A stretch of DNA of 64,000 nucleotides from Burkholderia cepacia (GTDB lineage Bacteria; Pseudomonadota; Gammaproteobacteria; Burkholderiales; Burkholderiaceae). The stretch's first letter is position 1. The number at the start of each line of letters is the position of its first letter. Shown here piece after piece: positions 12,201 to 17,710 of the stretch. The notes below the pieces were generated by a model. The model worked only from the letters and a program-made list of their open reading frames with translations, had not been told where the DNA came from and did not search any database. The stretch is taken from assembly GCF_001039005.1 (NCBI RefSeq), contig NZ_LDWR01000014.1, positions 124,001-188,000 of the forward strand. The letters are read 5' to 3'. Made by a program: the position numbers and the translations under genes.

Positions 12201-13639
12201 TGCAGAAGGAAGGCATGGCCATGTACTGGCAAATGTACGAGCTGGCGCAGCATGTCGTGCGGCAGGCACAGCGGGCGTTCAATTTCGAGCTCGGTTTTAC
12301 CGGTCGCAATTTCCTGCCGTGCGGAAGCTGGAACGGCCTGCAAGAAGGCTTGCTCGCGGGAGACAAGCTGCAACTCGCGCTCGACCGGATGGAAAAGGAA
12401 TATCTGCAATGCCATCAGCGCGAGTACGAACTCACGAAGCACGTGTCGCTCGCGTTGCATTTTCCATTGCAGTTCCTGCAACTCAGATTGACCGGCTACT
12501 GCGAAATCGAAATACCCGAGTGGATGTTCGACATGGACTATCCGGGGCAGTATATGCGGCGCCTCAAAAGTGTCAGCGTGACGATACCGTGTGTAACCGG
12601 ACCCTATACGGGCGTGCATTGCAAGCTGACGCTCCTGCATAGCTGGACGCGTATCGACCCGTGTCTGCCCTGCCCCGTGACGCATTGCTGCAATGACAAG
12701 CCGAAGGGTGCCTGCGGCTGCCGTCATCCCTTGCACGAGCATTACGAGGCGGGATGCTGCGATCCACGCGGCGTGAAGCTGTATGGTGCGCGCGAAGCGA
12801 TTGCGACGTCGAGCGGCCGCAACGATGCGGGGTTGTTCGAGTTGAATTTCCACGACGATCGGCATTTGCCATTCGAATATGCCGGCGCCGTCAGCTGCTG
12901 GCGCATCGAACTGCCGCAGGAGAGCAACTACTTCGATCTCGATACGGTGGCCGACATGGTACTGCACCTGAACTATACGTCGCGCGAAGGCGGCACGGCA
13001 TTGCGCGATGCGGCTCGCGCGGCCATTCGGGAGAGGCTGCCCGGCAATGGATGGATCTATCTCGACGTGCATCGCGACTTTCCCGATGTGTGGGAACAGC
13101 TGCGTCGCTCGCGCAGCGCGATGCAGGACGGCGAGCGGAGGCGCGGCGTCGATGACGCGCATCCGGGAGGCGTCATGACGCTGCCTATCTCAAGGAGGCT
13201 GTTTCCGTACTTGCCGGGTGATCCGTCGATCAAAGTCACCAAGGTGGCCGTGCTCTTCGACAGCAGTCATTGCTGCGAGCAGGAATGTCCGCACATCGAC
13301 GAGTGCCCTTGCGCGCATGAAGCGAAGCGCGGCAGCCACCTCGTCGAAGTGACCGTCGACCACCCGGACGGCGAATGTTCGCCGGACGAGTTCGAGCTCG
13401 AATGCAGGAGCAGCGTCGATTGGCCGGGGCTGTATCACGGCAGCGGAGAGCTTCGTATCGCTCCGCTCGACGACTGCCATCCGGGCCATACGATGACGTT
13501 GAACTTTGCCGATCGCATTTGCGGGCTGGAGCGGGTTTTCGTGCTGTGCCGTTACGAAGTCATCGAACGTTGTTGCGAGACCGTGCGGCCGGGTTCGTCT
13601 TTCGACGTTCATGAGGGAGGCTGCCATGACTGCGCGTAA
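3209..13639 (+). CDS. Toxin-complex TcA subunit, giant (3476 aa)
   Basis: Pore-forming, receptor-binding TcA component of a Tc toxin, which forms a pentameric syringe that docks the TcB-TcC cocoon. The ATG is preceded by GAGGAGATAGACC. A PA14-like segment lies near residues 1610-1750 (starting FHIKWRGVLMVDEEGRYHF), followed by a TcA-typical stretch YLYLRYTSTLRDI (~1770). A Pro/Ser/Ala-rich linker is at ~2215-2305. A long helical, coiled-coil-prone section spans ~2750-3015 (pore channel). The C-terminal TcB-binding domain (~3040-3450) shows GLQEGLLAGDKLQLALDRME, REYELTKHVSLAL and WMFDMDYPGQYMRRLKSVSV. It is much longer than Photorhabdus TcdA (~2500 aa) and unusually Cys-rich: CCTECGCVHPP near 2330 and a Cys cluster near 2725. 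Same strand as the TcC gene, and it overlaps the next small ORF. Family assignment is strong; domain limits are approximate. Confidence 0.93.
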   Translation: MPQILVIRLHPDTPIGGTRFSDFLTGLKISAFDLSVGDPKVGQHIGDAAFVAPAAPPIPDPGTTIVQHYTPPIPPLPLTIYAESEATAVIPITLPAGYKEYVTPDVRLEISRGGAKIASKLVYYDVNVVTVGALPAPATYPAIPASEVGIYLPLPRPLSPGLAQIDLSQGQAPDFESLKTAVQTVLAADQGPVPAITDITPVQATHIANEIIWGPQDPLPAAPASGTTGFDDLGALYTNPPNDGTIGNQLEQNRQQFEGNLNSYYATHNANVDRLARYTFALGCAMACEKMSIDAEMALMVFPVNPGVPSPTTTISSADVVLVQSGGGTLAPAFKVPAEYFYALGVMLPMQMPAKQRYQLACRDNEERTLPALTSAVDAGTISDSLAVNPAQAARRIAALVPGVQYDATAPHCEVDATLTPLVNDWLAYPSAASWRDYHPGDDTVGFWTPEIAAQPNAYLSLDLAAVTNDHQPLIAAIRAIPVTSVSQLSLMSVTDWNTLFGTPPNIVLLPPFTAPGTAKARVAAFIRRVQKFFAVGFGIATLPSAAAPAAPVLDLPTADVIADWVSAYQALVGGTFSFGAGALVDANVTAAAQTALPGDPSAQAWLVQRVTVLNALCQLAGVASNVMPPVPSLAFSIAEALYARGFTSAMDINRLNQADFADAMRGTVAFDQANAIWSAAGGVNPPAPPPPGPFQPVNPGGLENCVPPCYLSPTGTVEYLHELLRLSENSTCAAPAAPPDQGRPTLEEAIAARRSDPGLLDVSAANAMTPLPLVDIVIEQLENLVAPPASGGVYNTAEHHLNDHKLCSADECADVVENTDKCQPPASLFRALSEFNSPATPVANRAAYDALKTDFSSPALPYSQPLDVNRAYLDALSSCRFAAMRGFRKEITEFALDPTVVAPTFQSHLWRYPVKIDIGIEYLGINPEEYELLFTHDIALVPTPGQLVLYELYGFPVANPGGFNWVDVVLRLPEFLKRTGLTYCELVELQKSNCFRFAVVQQQRQRDTNAPAGTDATSGGDNPGLLPVCEPCCPEHYRIVFQDPKNPLDALRSLAVYLRLWRKLGAVCGARYTFTQLCDICEVLQLFIGGSINPDFIRQLASFQILRDQFSLRLTDGTAAKGAHGADRTHLLALWAAAPPAAKWNWAVRQLVDRVMRYSQARIDHCPKRPPHFIKLLVENLDSLSALAGFSTTVAKDSWHAVPTHTLRFAEVLAKITASRFGIGELLYLFSVEPHLDGDDPFPLQDANESLDHPFDLPEEEARQNHARNEEGAQGHSLDALRKKLLAVAVDESEIHDWTWHRIESALKMEFGYAVPPGGTDYLTSLGKHFFPRTLERAGVAVGATDRQYRTPLTTASPDMWNTPAEGPFRFDAATSELYTQLPLSDRAVIEKLVHVRDLTLDEQHAVQNLLAMPRVDLAPFAMLFPDFAAAEQNLIAEHDEERRWHWFRERFALMVKRCHVIAAHLVGHVGAVASASLCGCTDAPLPHETQTAWLILRHLFGDENRGLTSWENDSGAIPDVMWKPLPSGGAFAALLGLVGTGLMGEFHTSGGELVWRELRANMRAFDTEKNEKNAPLPTILPALELSLSPEQLKLFGVRNGFAIQNRRGIELGGAAGFHIKWRGVLMVDEEGRYHFEADVPRGNAGKEKGEGGEDERECDPERRWRVTLSRGQKTWAVLSHHWKDEPGESGSTLNLKSGAYNLEVEFFQNEPQFAGEDDVRPLHTGFEVKYSGADTHGQLVVLPLDKLFCTSKDEQLIGKMSFPKGSSVAEYLYLRYTSTLRDIRRTYQRAFKALLFAHRFALTGHPAKPFGQSELGYMFAHADLFAGVSYYRNPGFVRHAANFDMNLLPLLDYYQPPAASQDQRTLPSSQRRQALFDWWERMFDYSRMRGSTDEREDESGKKTWARARPVWLLFEQAAEKQPDNPAQLLRHLDVDLDHAPCVLSYFSTQTTPVYKIDSDDLKDDRWAVRVWHADHWIDELVERCPPNDIRLARPDLWASDDPGALVPGEAQTGNVNLVRLFENAMIEPDEPDLRRYDDLQKINDCLRVHARAHLLAYLCGMNRVPLPWGGYAKSPEALSALLLIDVEAGFCERASRIEEGITAVQTFVQRARLGLEDWAIGPSFLSLWKNVFASYRVWESCRCRTLYRENWIAWDELRKARRIEAFQFLEDQLRRSTLTLAAPGGLEYWAASLPPAHPAVELLQQGTPSTLRLLTPPREGLGVLGTPERDARPSWLAPDSGTPQGTPQGSNNPSSPTIARVADTRAAGAVVATSASSASPAAASDKPPFWIEAAIRLGVRFIRVAAGGVPPAAAAFVPSDFHAEPGCCTECGCVHPPLVDEYYFWLVPAQTFDEPFQDEYYDPSEQISLYWHDPQQIPTLLDWKPESAVRLAWCRVHNGEFKQPRHSGGLVKLSTGATPDLTYVGRLDDSLTFAVTGGIPPTPLGYNGTDVPGFRYDMAVDKCVTLPLVADPTPVASSCPAGLPAYPYFVFVEPGERLFVESMFSPSIEIADVLRCHCHFEPALKWYELVRNPLQSDNMWVHCSTGNQPGGGTLGTVDVAGQPADVAVAEQPSATHGSSTDGVDVPGPGRAPLDMCCDSTNISAQTARDRAIVLAYAETLVEWARALMRKNSRESAQEARLILDTASAILGPCPPTVHNPSRPHKRTVATFVPLNPPLNPRLMQLYCHVRDGLSLVHRCLSDKRLRNPDVAGTCGSPYWGQDPCCCDPAPHRPCDEPVCCEDDAWCHPLTQYRFVVLMQKARECVGHLREMGTALLGAFERGDGEYLAQMHARHETELADMTVDIRQQQWREADWQVQALRKGKEVQQTNRRYTKRLIDVGLINGELDYQDNMNNEIGLRTTATEIEAVAEAMELIPDLFVGFPCEETWLPLGTKLAGMFKTIARITNEIGEIAGLNAQLDLTQAGWQRRLDEWVHQVEVLDLEIEQMEIQILAAERKVHETLLELNLHQQSLEQSRERLNLLRDKFTSHELWLYLQKEGMAMYWQMYELAQHVVRQAQRAFNFELGFTGRNFLPCGSWNGLQEGLLAGDKLQLALDRMEKEYLQCHQREYELTKHVSLALHFPLQFLQLRLTGYCEIEIPEWMFDMDYPGQYMRRLKSVSVTIPCVTGPYTGVHCKLTLLHSWTRIDPCLPCPVTHCCNDKPKGACGCRHPLHEHYEAGCCDPRGVKLYGAREAIATSSGRNDAGLFELNFHDDRHLPFEYAGAVSCWRIELPQESNYFDLDTVADMVLHLNYTSREGGTALRDAARAAIRERLPGNGWIYLDVHRDFPDVWEQLRRSRSAMQDGERRRGVDDAHPGGVMTLPISRRLFPYLPGDPSIKVTKVAVLFDSSHCCEQECPHIDECPCAHEAKRGSHLVEVTVDHPDGECSPDEFELECRSSVDWPGLYHGSGELRIAPLDDCHPGHTMTLNFADRICGLERVFVLCRYEVIERCCETVRPGSSFDVHEGGCHDCA

Positions 13640-13865
13640 GCCGACAGTGCCAATCCGAGAGGGGAAGGTGGAGCACCCCGCCCACGACTCCGCCGAAACG
13701 GACCGCCAGAAGAAAGGGAAGTACCAATTTGTCACGGGCGTGACGTTGGTGGCGCTTGAGGACCGGGTCAATCAGCTGATTGACGAACATCCAGATTTGA
13801 CGCTGAAGCAAGTATTGTTTGCGCAGGGAACCGGGTTCGTGGCCGTGCTCGAGCGGTCGGCGTGA
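13626..13865 (+). CDS. Small hypothetical protein at the end of the Tc locus
   Basis: A 79-residue protein whose ATG lies 14 bp inside the TcA gene in another frame, preceded by GAGGGAGGCTGCC, a strong ribosome-binding site, so it is probably translationally coupled to TcA. The N-terminal third is polar and charged (HPAHDSAETDRQKKGKY); the remainder (VALEDRVNQLIDEHPDLTLKQV) looks like a small helical domain with no signal peptide or membrane segment. I do not recognise the family. Position suggests a Tc-associated accessory factor, but nothing in the sequence shows a function. Confidence 0.7.
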   Translation: MTARKPTVPIREGKVEHPAHDSAETDRQKKGKYQFVTGVTLVALEDRVNQLIDEHPDLTLKQVLFAQGTGFVAVLERSA

Positions 13866-14090
13866 GATCCGCGTCGTACCGCTCCTGTACGCCGTAATCG
13901 GTCGAACAACCAAGCGTCCGATCGGCCGGCGAGCTGTCGCCTTACCATTCGCGCAGGCTCCGAGGCGCAAACCAGCGCACGCCGACGGCGGCCGGGGCTC
14001 GGCGAAGAGTTATTGAGGAACGATGGAAGCACCCGTCAGGAAGCAATTGATTTGATTCGTTATTATTTTAGGGGCAGATTGATATGCGTT

Positions 14091-14300
14091 GATCCTGGTC
14101 GCGACGCGCTCAAGGCCCCCTGAATCTTCGACTTTCTCGGTCTGACCGAGAACGCCCAGGAGCGCGACATCGAACGCGCGCTCACGCAGCACATCACACG
14201 TTTCCTTCTCGAGCTGGGCGCCGGGTTCGCATTCGGATTCCCGCGTTTTCCAGGTGCGGCGATCAATCAGTTCAGCCTTGTACATGCCGCTGATCGTTTC
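14091..14300 (+). pseudogene. Fragment of a DUF1016/YhcG PD-(D/E)XK nuclease-family gene
   Basis: One plus-strand frame reads DALKAP-stop-IFDFLGLTENAQERDIERAL, then ITRFLLELGAGFAF, which matches the conserved centre of YhcG-type proteins (usually LKDPYxFDFL, then FLLELGxGFAFVGRQ). The TGA at 14121 replaces the expected Tyr codon, similarity stops after GAGFAF, and no start or catalytic C-terminal half remains. It is debris of a lost gene in the 473-base space between the Tc locus and the next ORF. Nothing else recognisable is seen between 13866 and 14338. Confidence 0.7.
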
Positions 14301-14338
14301 AGGGCGTAGAATAGCGCCCCTTCTATTGGGAGACGACA

Positions 14339-14653
14339 ATGTCCTGGTTCGTTTACGAAGTACCGGAATACCACGAAGACGCTGCACGCATTGAGCCCTT
14401 CAGCGAGCTGCGTAGCCGCGTTCTGAAAGTCGGTGGCCTGCCCATGGCCGACGAACTGGAAAGCGTTCGCGAGAACGCCGCGGCGACAGCAGACACGCCG
14501 GAGCGCCCCCTGCGTACTCCGGAAAATCCGCATGTCTTTCCGATTCCTTACGCCGACTCCATGATCCTGGTCGGGTTCATCTTCGATCTGAAACGCGAAT
14601 TCCGGCAACTGGTCGTGTCGCCCGTGGAAATGCCCTGGCTGAAAGACGCGTAA
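14339..14653 (+). CDS. Hypothetical protein, 104 aa
   Basis: Predicted 104-residue soluble acidic protein. The ATG is preceded by TTGGGAGACGACA, a plausible ribosome-binding site, and the AT-leaning TAGAAT about 30 bases upstream could be a -10 element. It starts MSWFVYEVPEYHEDAARIEP and ends VVSPVEMPWLKDA, with a central hydrophobic patch SMILVGFIFDLKREFRQLV that looks like a strand-helix pair rather than a membrane span. No family is recognised. It sits among gene fragments, so it could be a surviving cargo gene or a chance frame; codon usage and the good RBS favour a real gene. Confidence 0.55.
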   Translation: MSWFVYEVPEYHEDAARIEPFSELRSRVLKVGGLPMADELESVRENAAATADTPERPLRTPENPHVFPIPYADSMILVGFIFDLKREFRQLVVSPVEMPWLKDA

Positions 14654-14787
14654 AAGGTGGTCGGAACGGAAGCCGACGGGAGAGTTGCGCCTGTTCTGGC
14701 GCTGGGCCTGAATATCCAGCGTGCGCTTTCGGATATACATGCGTCGAGTTGGAGCCGCATGTCGGACTGAATCGAGCTGCGCAGTTA

Positions 14788-15072
14788 TTAAAACAGGGCG
14801 GCGCCAAGCACATCGGACGAGAACCCAACGCCGGGCGCAATCTGAACAAGTTCGCTCATCTGCGGATTCTCCCAAGCAGACTGAACGTCGAAGCGAGCAG
14901 CGGCGTAGCGTGCGCTGCAGTTCCACACTTCGACGCCATCGCGGCTGAAGGTAGCCCATCTATCCTTTACGATCATCTCCGCGTACGGAAATACGTCGCC
15001 ATGCCTATTTGCGGTGGCCGCAAAGACCGTCCGCTCACGACATTTCCCCCGGTATTTCCCATCGGGAAACGA
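14788..15072 (-). pseudogene. Open frame without clear start, possible gene remnant
   Basis: A minus-strand frame between stops reads SFPDGKYRGKCRERTVFAAT, then GDVFPYAEMIVKDRWATFSR and VEVWNCSARYAAARFDVQ. Composition looks protein-like, but the only ATG (14976) is internal and lacks a ribosome-binding site. The frame begins inside the H-NS fragment, suggesting two broken genes joined by a deletion. No family is recognised. The remaining space from 14654 to 15404 shows nothing else I can support. Confidence 0.25.
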
Positions 15073-15180
15073 TCACGGTTCTTCGCATTCGCAATCCAGT
15101 GAGGAGCTTTGCCACGCCCGCCCCAGGTTGCGCCGGTTTTCGGATCGCGATACTTCTGCGCGATCGGCGCACGCTGTTGG
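15072..15180 (-). pseudogene. H-NS-family C-terminal DNA-binding domain remnant
   Basis: A minus-strand frame contains KYRDPKTGATWGGRGKAPHW followed by IANAKNRDRF, the hallmark C-terminal AT-hook-like domain of Burkholderia H-NS/Bv3F proteins. The surrounding open frame (14973-15311) has neither the usual H-NS oligomerisation helix upstream nor a normal end just after the motif; it runs on into unrelated sequence. It is therefore probably a fragment, not a working nucleoid protein. H-NS genes often accompany horizontally acquired islands. Confidence 0.6.
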
Positions 15181-15404
15181 ACAGATTCAAGGTCATTCAG
15201 GACGTGGCGGACGACAAGCTCAAGCCGTAACGCGCAGGGGAGCGACTCGAGTTGACGACTCGACAGATTCGCCATTGCGAAACAATGACGGACAGGCAGA
15301 CAGAAGTGCAATTGCGCTACGAAAACGGTACGTATGGCACGCTCGCGAGTTCATTGACGCGCCTGGCGTTTCGACTTATACGGCCCAGCATTCATGCTCA
15401 TTCG

Positions 15405-15545
15405 ACGTTAAATAATAAATAGAATAATTCAATTAAATGTAATGAAAAATGTTCAATAAAAATCAGCTTGAACTGACGATCTGCATTTCATAAGCTTCGT
15501 CGAGCGTGCACGAATACTCCCGTTCTCATTGAAGCGAGGATACCC
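15405..15545 (+). promoter_or_regulatory. AT-rich leader and RBS of the RiPP precursor gene
   Basis: This stretch is strikingly AT-rich for the window (15409-15475 holds runs such as AATAATAAATAGAATAATTC), fitting a promoter or silencer-binding region. AGCGAGGA at ~15532-15540 is the likely ribosome-binding site for the ATG at 15546. I cannot fix -35/-10 boxes with confidence. Confidence 0.5.
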
Positions 15546-16061
15546 ATGTCAAACAGCGATAAATGGCGCGTGGTGGCAGCCAACGTGATTGCGCATGCCT
15601 GGCGCGATCCTGCCTACAAGGCGAGCGTCCTGCAAAACCCCAAAGCCGCGCTGGCGGCCGCCGGCCTTACCCTGCCCGACTCGGTCCAGGTCTCGGCATT
15701 GGAAAACAGCTCGCAAAACAAGTACGTGGTACTGCCGGCCCAGGACCGCCTCGAAGCGGACCCCGTTGCCGGAGCGAAGCTCCTCAAGGCGATTACGCCG
15801 CTGCCCAAGGGCGTGCGCGTCACGCTGCTGCAGGACACCGCGGACACGCGCCATTTTGTATTGCCTGTCCCGCCGGCCCAAACCACGTTGCAGCCTCACA
15901 CCGATGCGGCGGCGGCCACCGCCATGGCTGCCGGCTGGGAAGCCGTCAATCTGTACACCACCGCCAATGCGGTGGGAGAAGCCAATGCGGCCGGCGTCCA
16001 GAACGTGGCTGGCGCGACCGAGGGCGTGGTCGTCGCGGTCGGCGCCGCCGTGCTGACCTGA
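15546..16061 (+). CDS. NHLP-type (proteusin-like) RiPP precursor peptide
   Basis: 171-residue precursor with a long nitrile-hydratase-alpha-like leader. The N-terminal helix (WRVVAANVIAHAWRDPAYKA, then VLQNPKAALAAAGL) is the classic NHLP signature, followed by the strand pair LPDSVQVSALENSSQNKYVV (44-62). A second, similar strand pair LPKGVRVTLLQDTADTRHFV (87-105) follows, so part of the leader is duplicated. The C-terminal ~45 residues are Gly/Ala/Val/Asn-rich without Cys, ending NVAGATEGVVVAVGAAVLT. Cleavage after an Ala-Gly site (130, 150 or 156-157) is plausible; the last gives a core of about 14 residues resembling, from memory, the start of the polytheonamide core. The next genes encode a PoyD-type epimerase and radical SAM methyltransferases that would act on this tail. 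Precursor identity is well supported; core boundary is inferred. Confidence 0.88.
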   Translation: MSNSDKWRVVAANVIAHAWRDPAYKASVLQNPKAALAAAGLTLPDSVQVSALENSSQNKYVVLPAQDRLEADPVAGAKLLKAITPLPKGVRVTLLQDTADTRHFVLPVPPAQTTLQPHTDAAAATAMAAGWEAVNLYTTANAVGEANAAGVQNVAGATEGVVVAVGAAVLT

Positions 16062-16183
16062 TCTTGTCCGACAGGCGGTGAGCGATCCCCGGATCGCCGG
16101 CGTTTGGGGATCGCGTGAGCCGATGCGCCCATCGACAGGGCGAACCGACGCCGGCGCCAGCGTTGAACGGACGAGGAGACGGC

Positions 16184-17710
16184 ATGGCCGACATGCGCAA
16201 AGAACGTGAAGAGCGGGCCTGGGAAATCGCGCGCGGCTTTGGCGAGGACGTTGTCCCGCTGTTTACCGTTCCCGGCTGCGCCGATTCCGACTACGTCATC
16301 GACGTCGCCCGGACCAAGCGCCTGCTGGAACGGTGGTCGATGGACAACGTGTTCCGCGCCCGTCTCTACGAGCATCCGCAGGAAGCATGCGACGCCTACG
16401 GCATCGACATCGATCCGCAGAACGTTCGGATCCTGTGGCACGAACAGGAAGCGCGTCAACGCAAGCAGGATCGGGCAAACGGCCTGCCCGCCCCCGAAGA
16501 CTCCCGCTCGGTGCGGCGCTATCGTTCCTTCATTGCCGAAAAGCTGGCGTTTCGCGACTGGATGCGCGACGTCAAGGCAGGCGTTTCCGGCCGGTTCGGC
16601 CTGTGGCGGCTGCAGCAGATGCATCGCTGCACGCTGGAACTCGGGCCAGCCAAGTCGGCGGGGCTCGTGCACGCGACGGTGGCCTTCGAATTGCAGAAAG
16701 GATGTTCGGTCGGATGCTGGTTCTGTGGCGTGGGCGCGGAGAAGCTGAGCGCTCATTTTGCGTACACGGCCGAGCATGCGGCCTTGTGGCGCGACACGCT
16801 GGACGTGTGTCGCGACGTCTTTGGCGATTCTGTCTTCAACGGATTCTGCTATTGGGCGTCCGATCCGCTGGACAATCCCGATTACATCCATTTCATTACC
16901 GATTTCCGGCGCGCTTTCGGCCGGTATCCGCAGACCACCACTGCCATTCCGTTGCGCAACGAGGCGATGACGCGCGAGATCCTCGACATGGTCAGGGATT
17001 GCGCCGGCGAGATCCAGCGATTCTCGATCCTCACGCTGAAAATGCTGGACGACGTCCACAGTCGCTTTACCCCGGAAGAACTGATCAACGTGGAGCTGCT
17101 GCCGCTCAATCGCGAGTCCGGTGTGCCCAAGGCCAATGCAGGCCGCGCCCGCGTCAAGTCGCCGCGCGGCCATGCCAAGACGAGCGACGAACAGCCGCAG
17201 ACCATCGCTTGCGTGAGCGGCTTCCTCTTCAACATGGTCGACCGCTCGGTCCGAATGGTGACGCCGTGCCATGCATCGGATCGCTGGCCGAACGGCTATC
17301 GCGTGCTGGCCCAAGGACATTTCGACAACGCGGAGCAGTTGCGCAAGCTCCTGATCCGGTTGATCAACGGCGCCGGGCATGTCGTGACGCCCGACACCAC
17401 GGTCGCCCTCAACCCCTGCCTCGTCGCCACGACCGTGACCCGGGAGGGCTACGACATTGCGTCCATCTGGGTCAGGCGCACCCTGGTCAACTTCCCCGCG
17501 TTCGCGGCGCTGGATCGCCTGCTGCGAGACGGCGTCCACACGGCGGCCGACGTCGCAATCCGCATCGAGGACGAAACCGGCACGCCGTTGGTGGACACGT
17601 TCAACATCCTCAACGAGTTGATGCGCCTCGGCGCACTGGATACCGAACCTGCGGAGGCCGAACCGGTCGTGCAACGCGTCGTCGCCGTCAAGGCCATGGA
17701 CTCGGCATGA
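16184..17710 (+). CDS. PoyD-family radical SAM RiPP peptide epimerase
   Basis: 508-residue radical SAM enzyme expected to convert L-residues of the precursor to D-residues. The start is ATG 16184 after ACGAGGAGACGGC; a more distant ATG at 16115 lacks such a site. The [4Fe-4S]-binding CX3CX2C motif is KGCSVGCWFCGVGA (Cys174, Cys178, Cys181). An N-terminal helical extension of ~170 residues precedes the barrel, as in the PoyD/OspD family; the C-terminal region (~390-495) contains a Leu/Ala-rich winged-helix-like part. Located 122 bp after the precursor and overlapping the next gene by ATGA, so it is co-translated with the methyltransferase. Assignment rests on the motif, length and context. Which residues it epimerises cannot be read from sequence. 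Confidence 0.83.
   Translation: MADMRKEREERAWEIARGFGEDVVPLFTVPGCADSDYVIDVARTKRLLERWSMDNVFRARLYEHPQEACDAYGIDIDPQNVRILWHEQEARQRKQDRANGLPAPEDSRSVRRYRSFIAEKLAFRDWMRDVKAGVSGRFGLWRLQQMHRCTLELGPAKSAGLVHATVAFELQKGCSVGCWFCGVGAEKLSAHFAYTAEHAALWRDTLDVCRDVFGDSVFNGFCYWASDPLDNPDYIHFITDFRRAFGRYPQTTTAIPLRNEAMTREILDMVRDCAGEIQRFSILTLKMLDDVHSRFTPEELINVELLPLNRESGVPKANAGRARVKSPRGHAKTSDEQPQTIACVSGFLFNMVDRSVRMVTPCHASDRWPNGYRVLAQGHFDNAEQLRKLLIRLINGAGHVVTPDTTVALNPCLVATTVTREGYDIASIWVRRTLVNFPAFAALDRLLRDGVHTAADVAIRIEDETGTPLVDTFNILNELMRLGALDTEPAEAEPVVQRVVAVKAMDSA

Noticed and set aside
16333-17706. Long in-frame extension upstream of the first radical SAM methyltransferase
   Set aside because: It is an antisense-free shadow frame over the epimerase gene, rich in Arg/Pro, with no motif; the ATGA overlap start at 17707 is correct.
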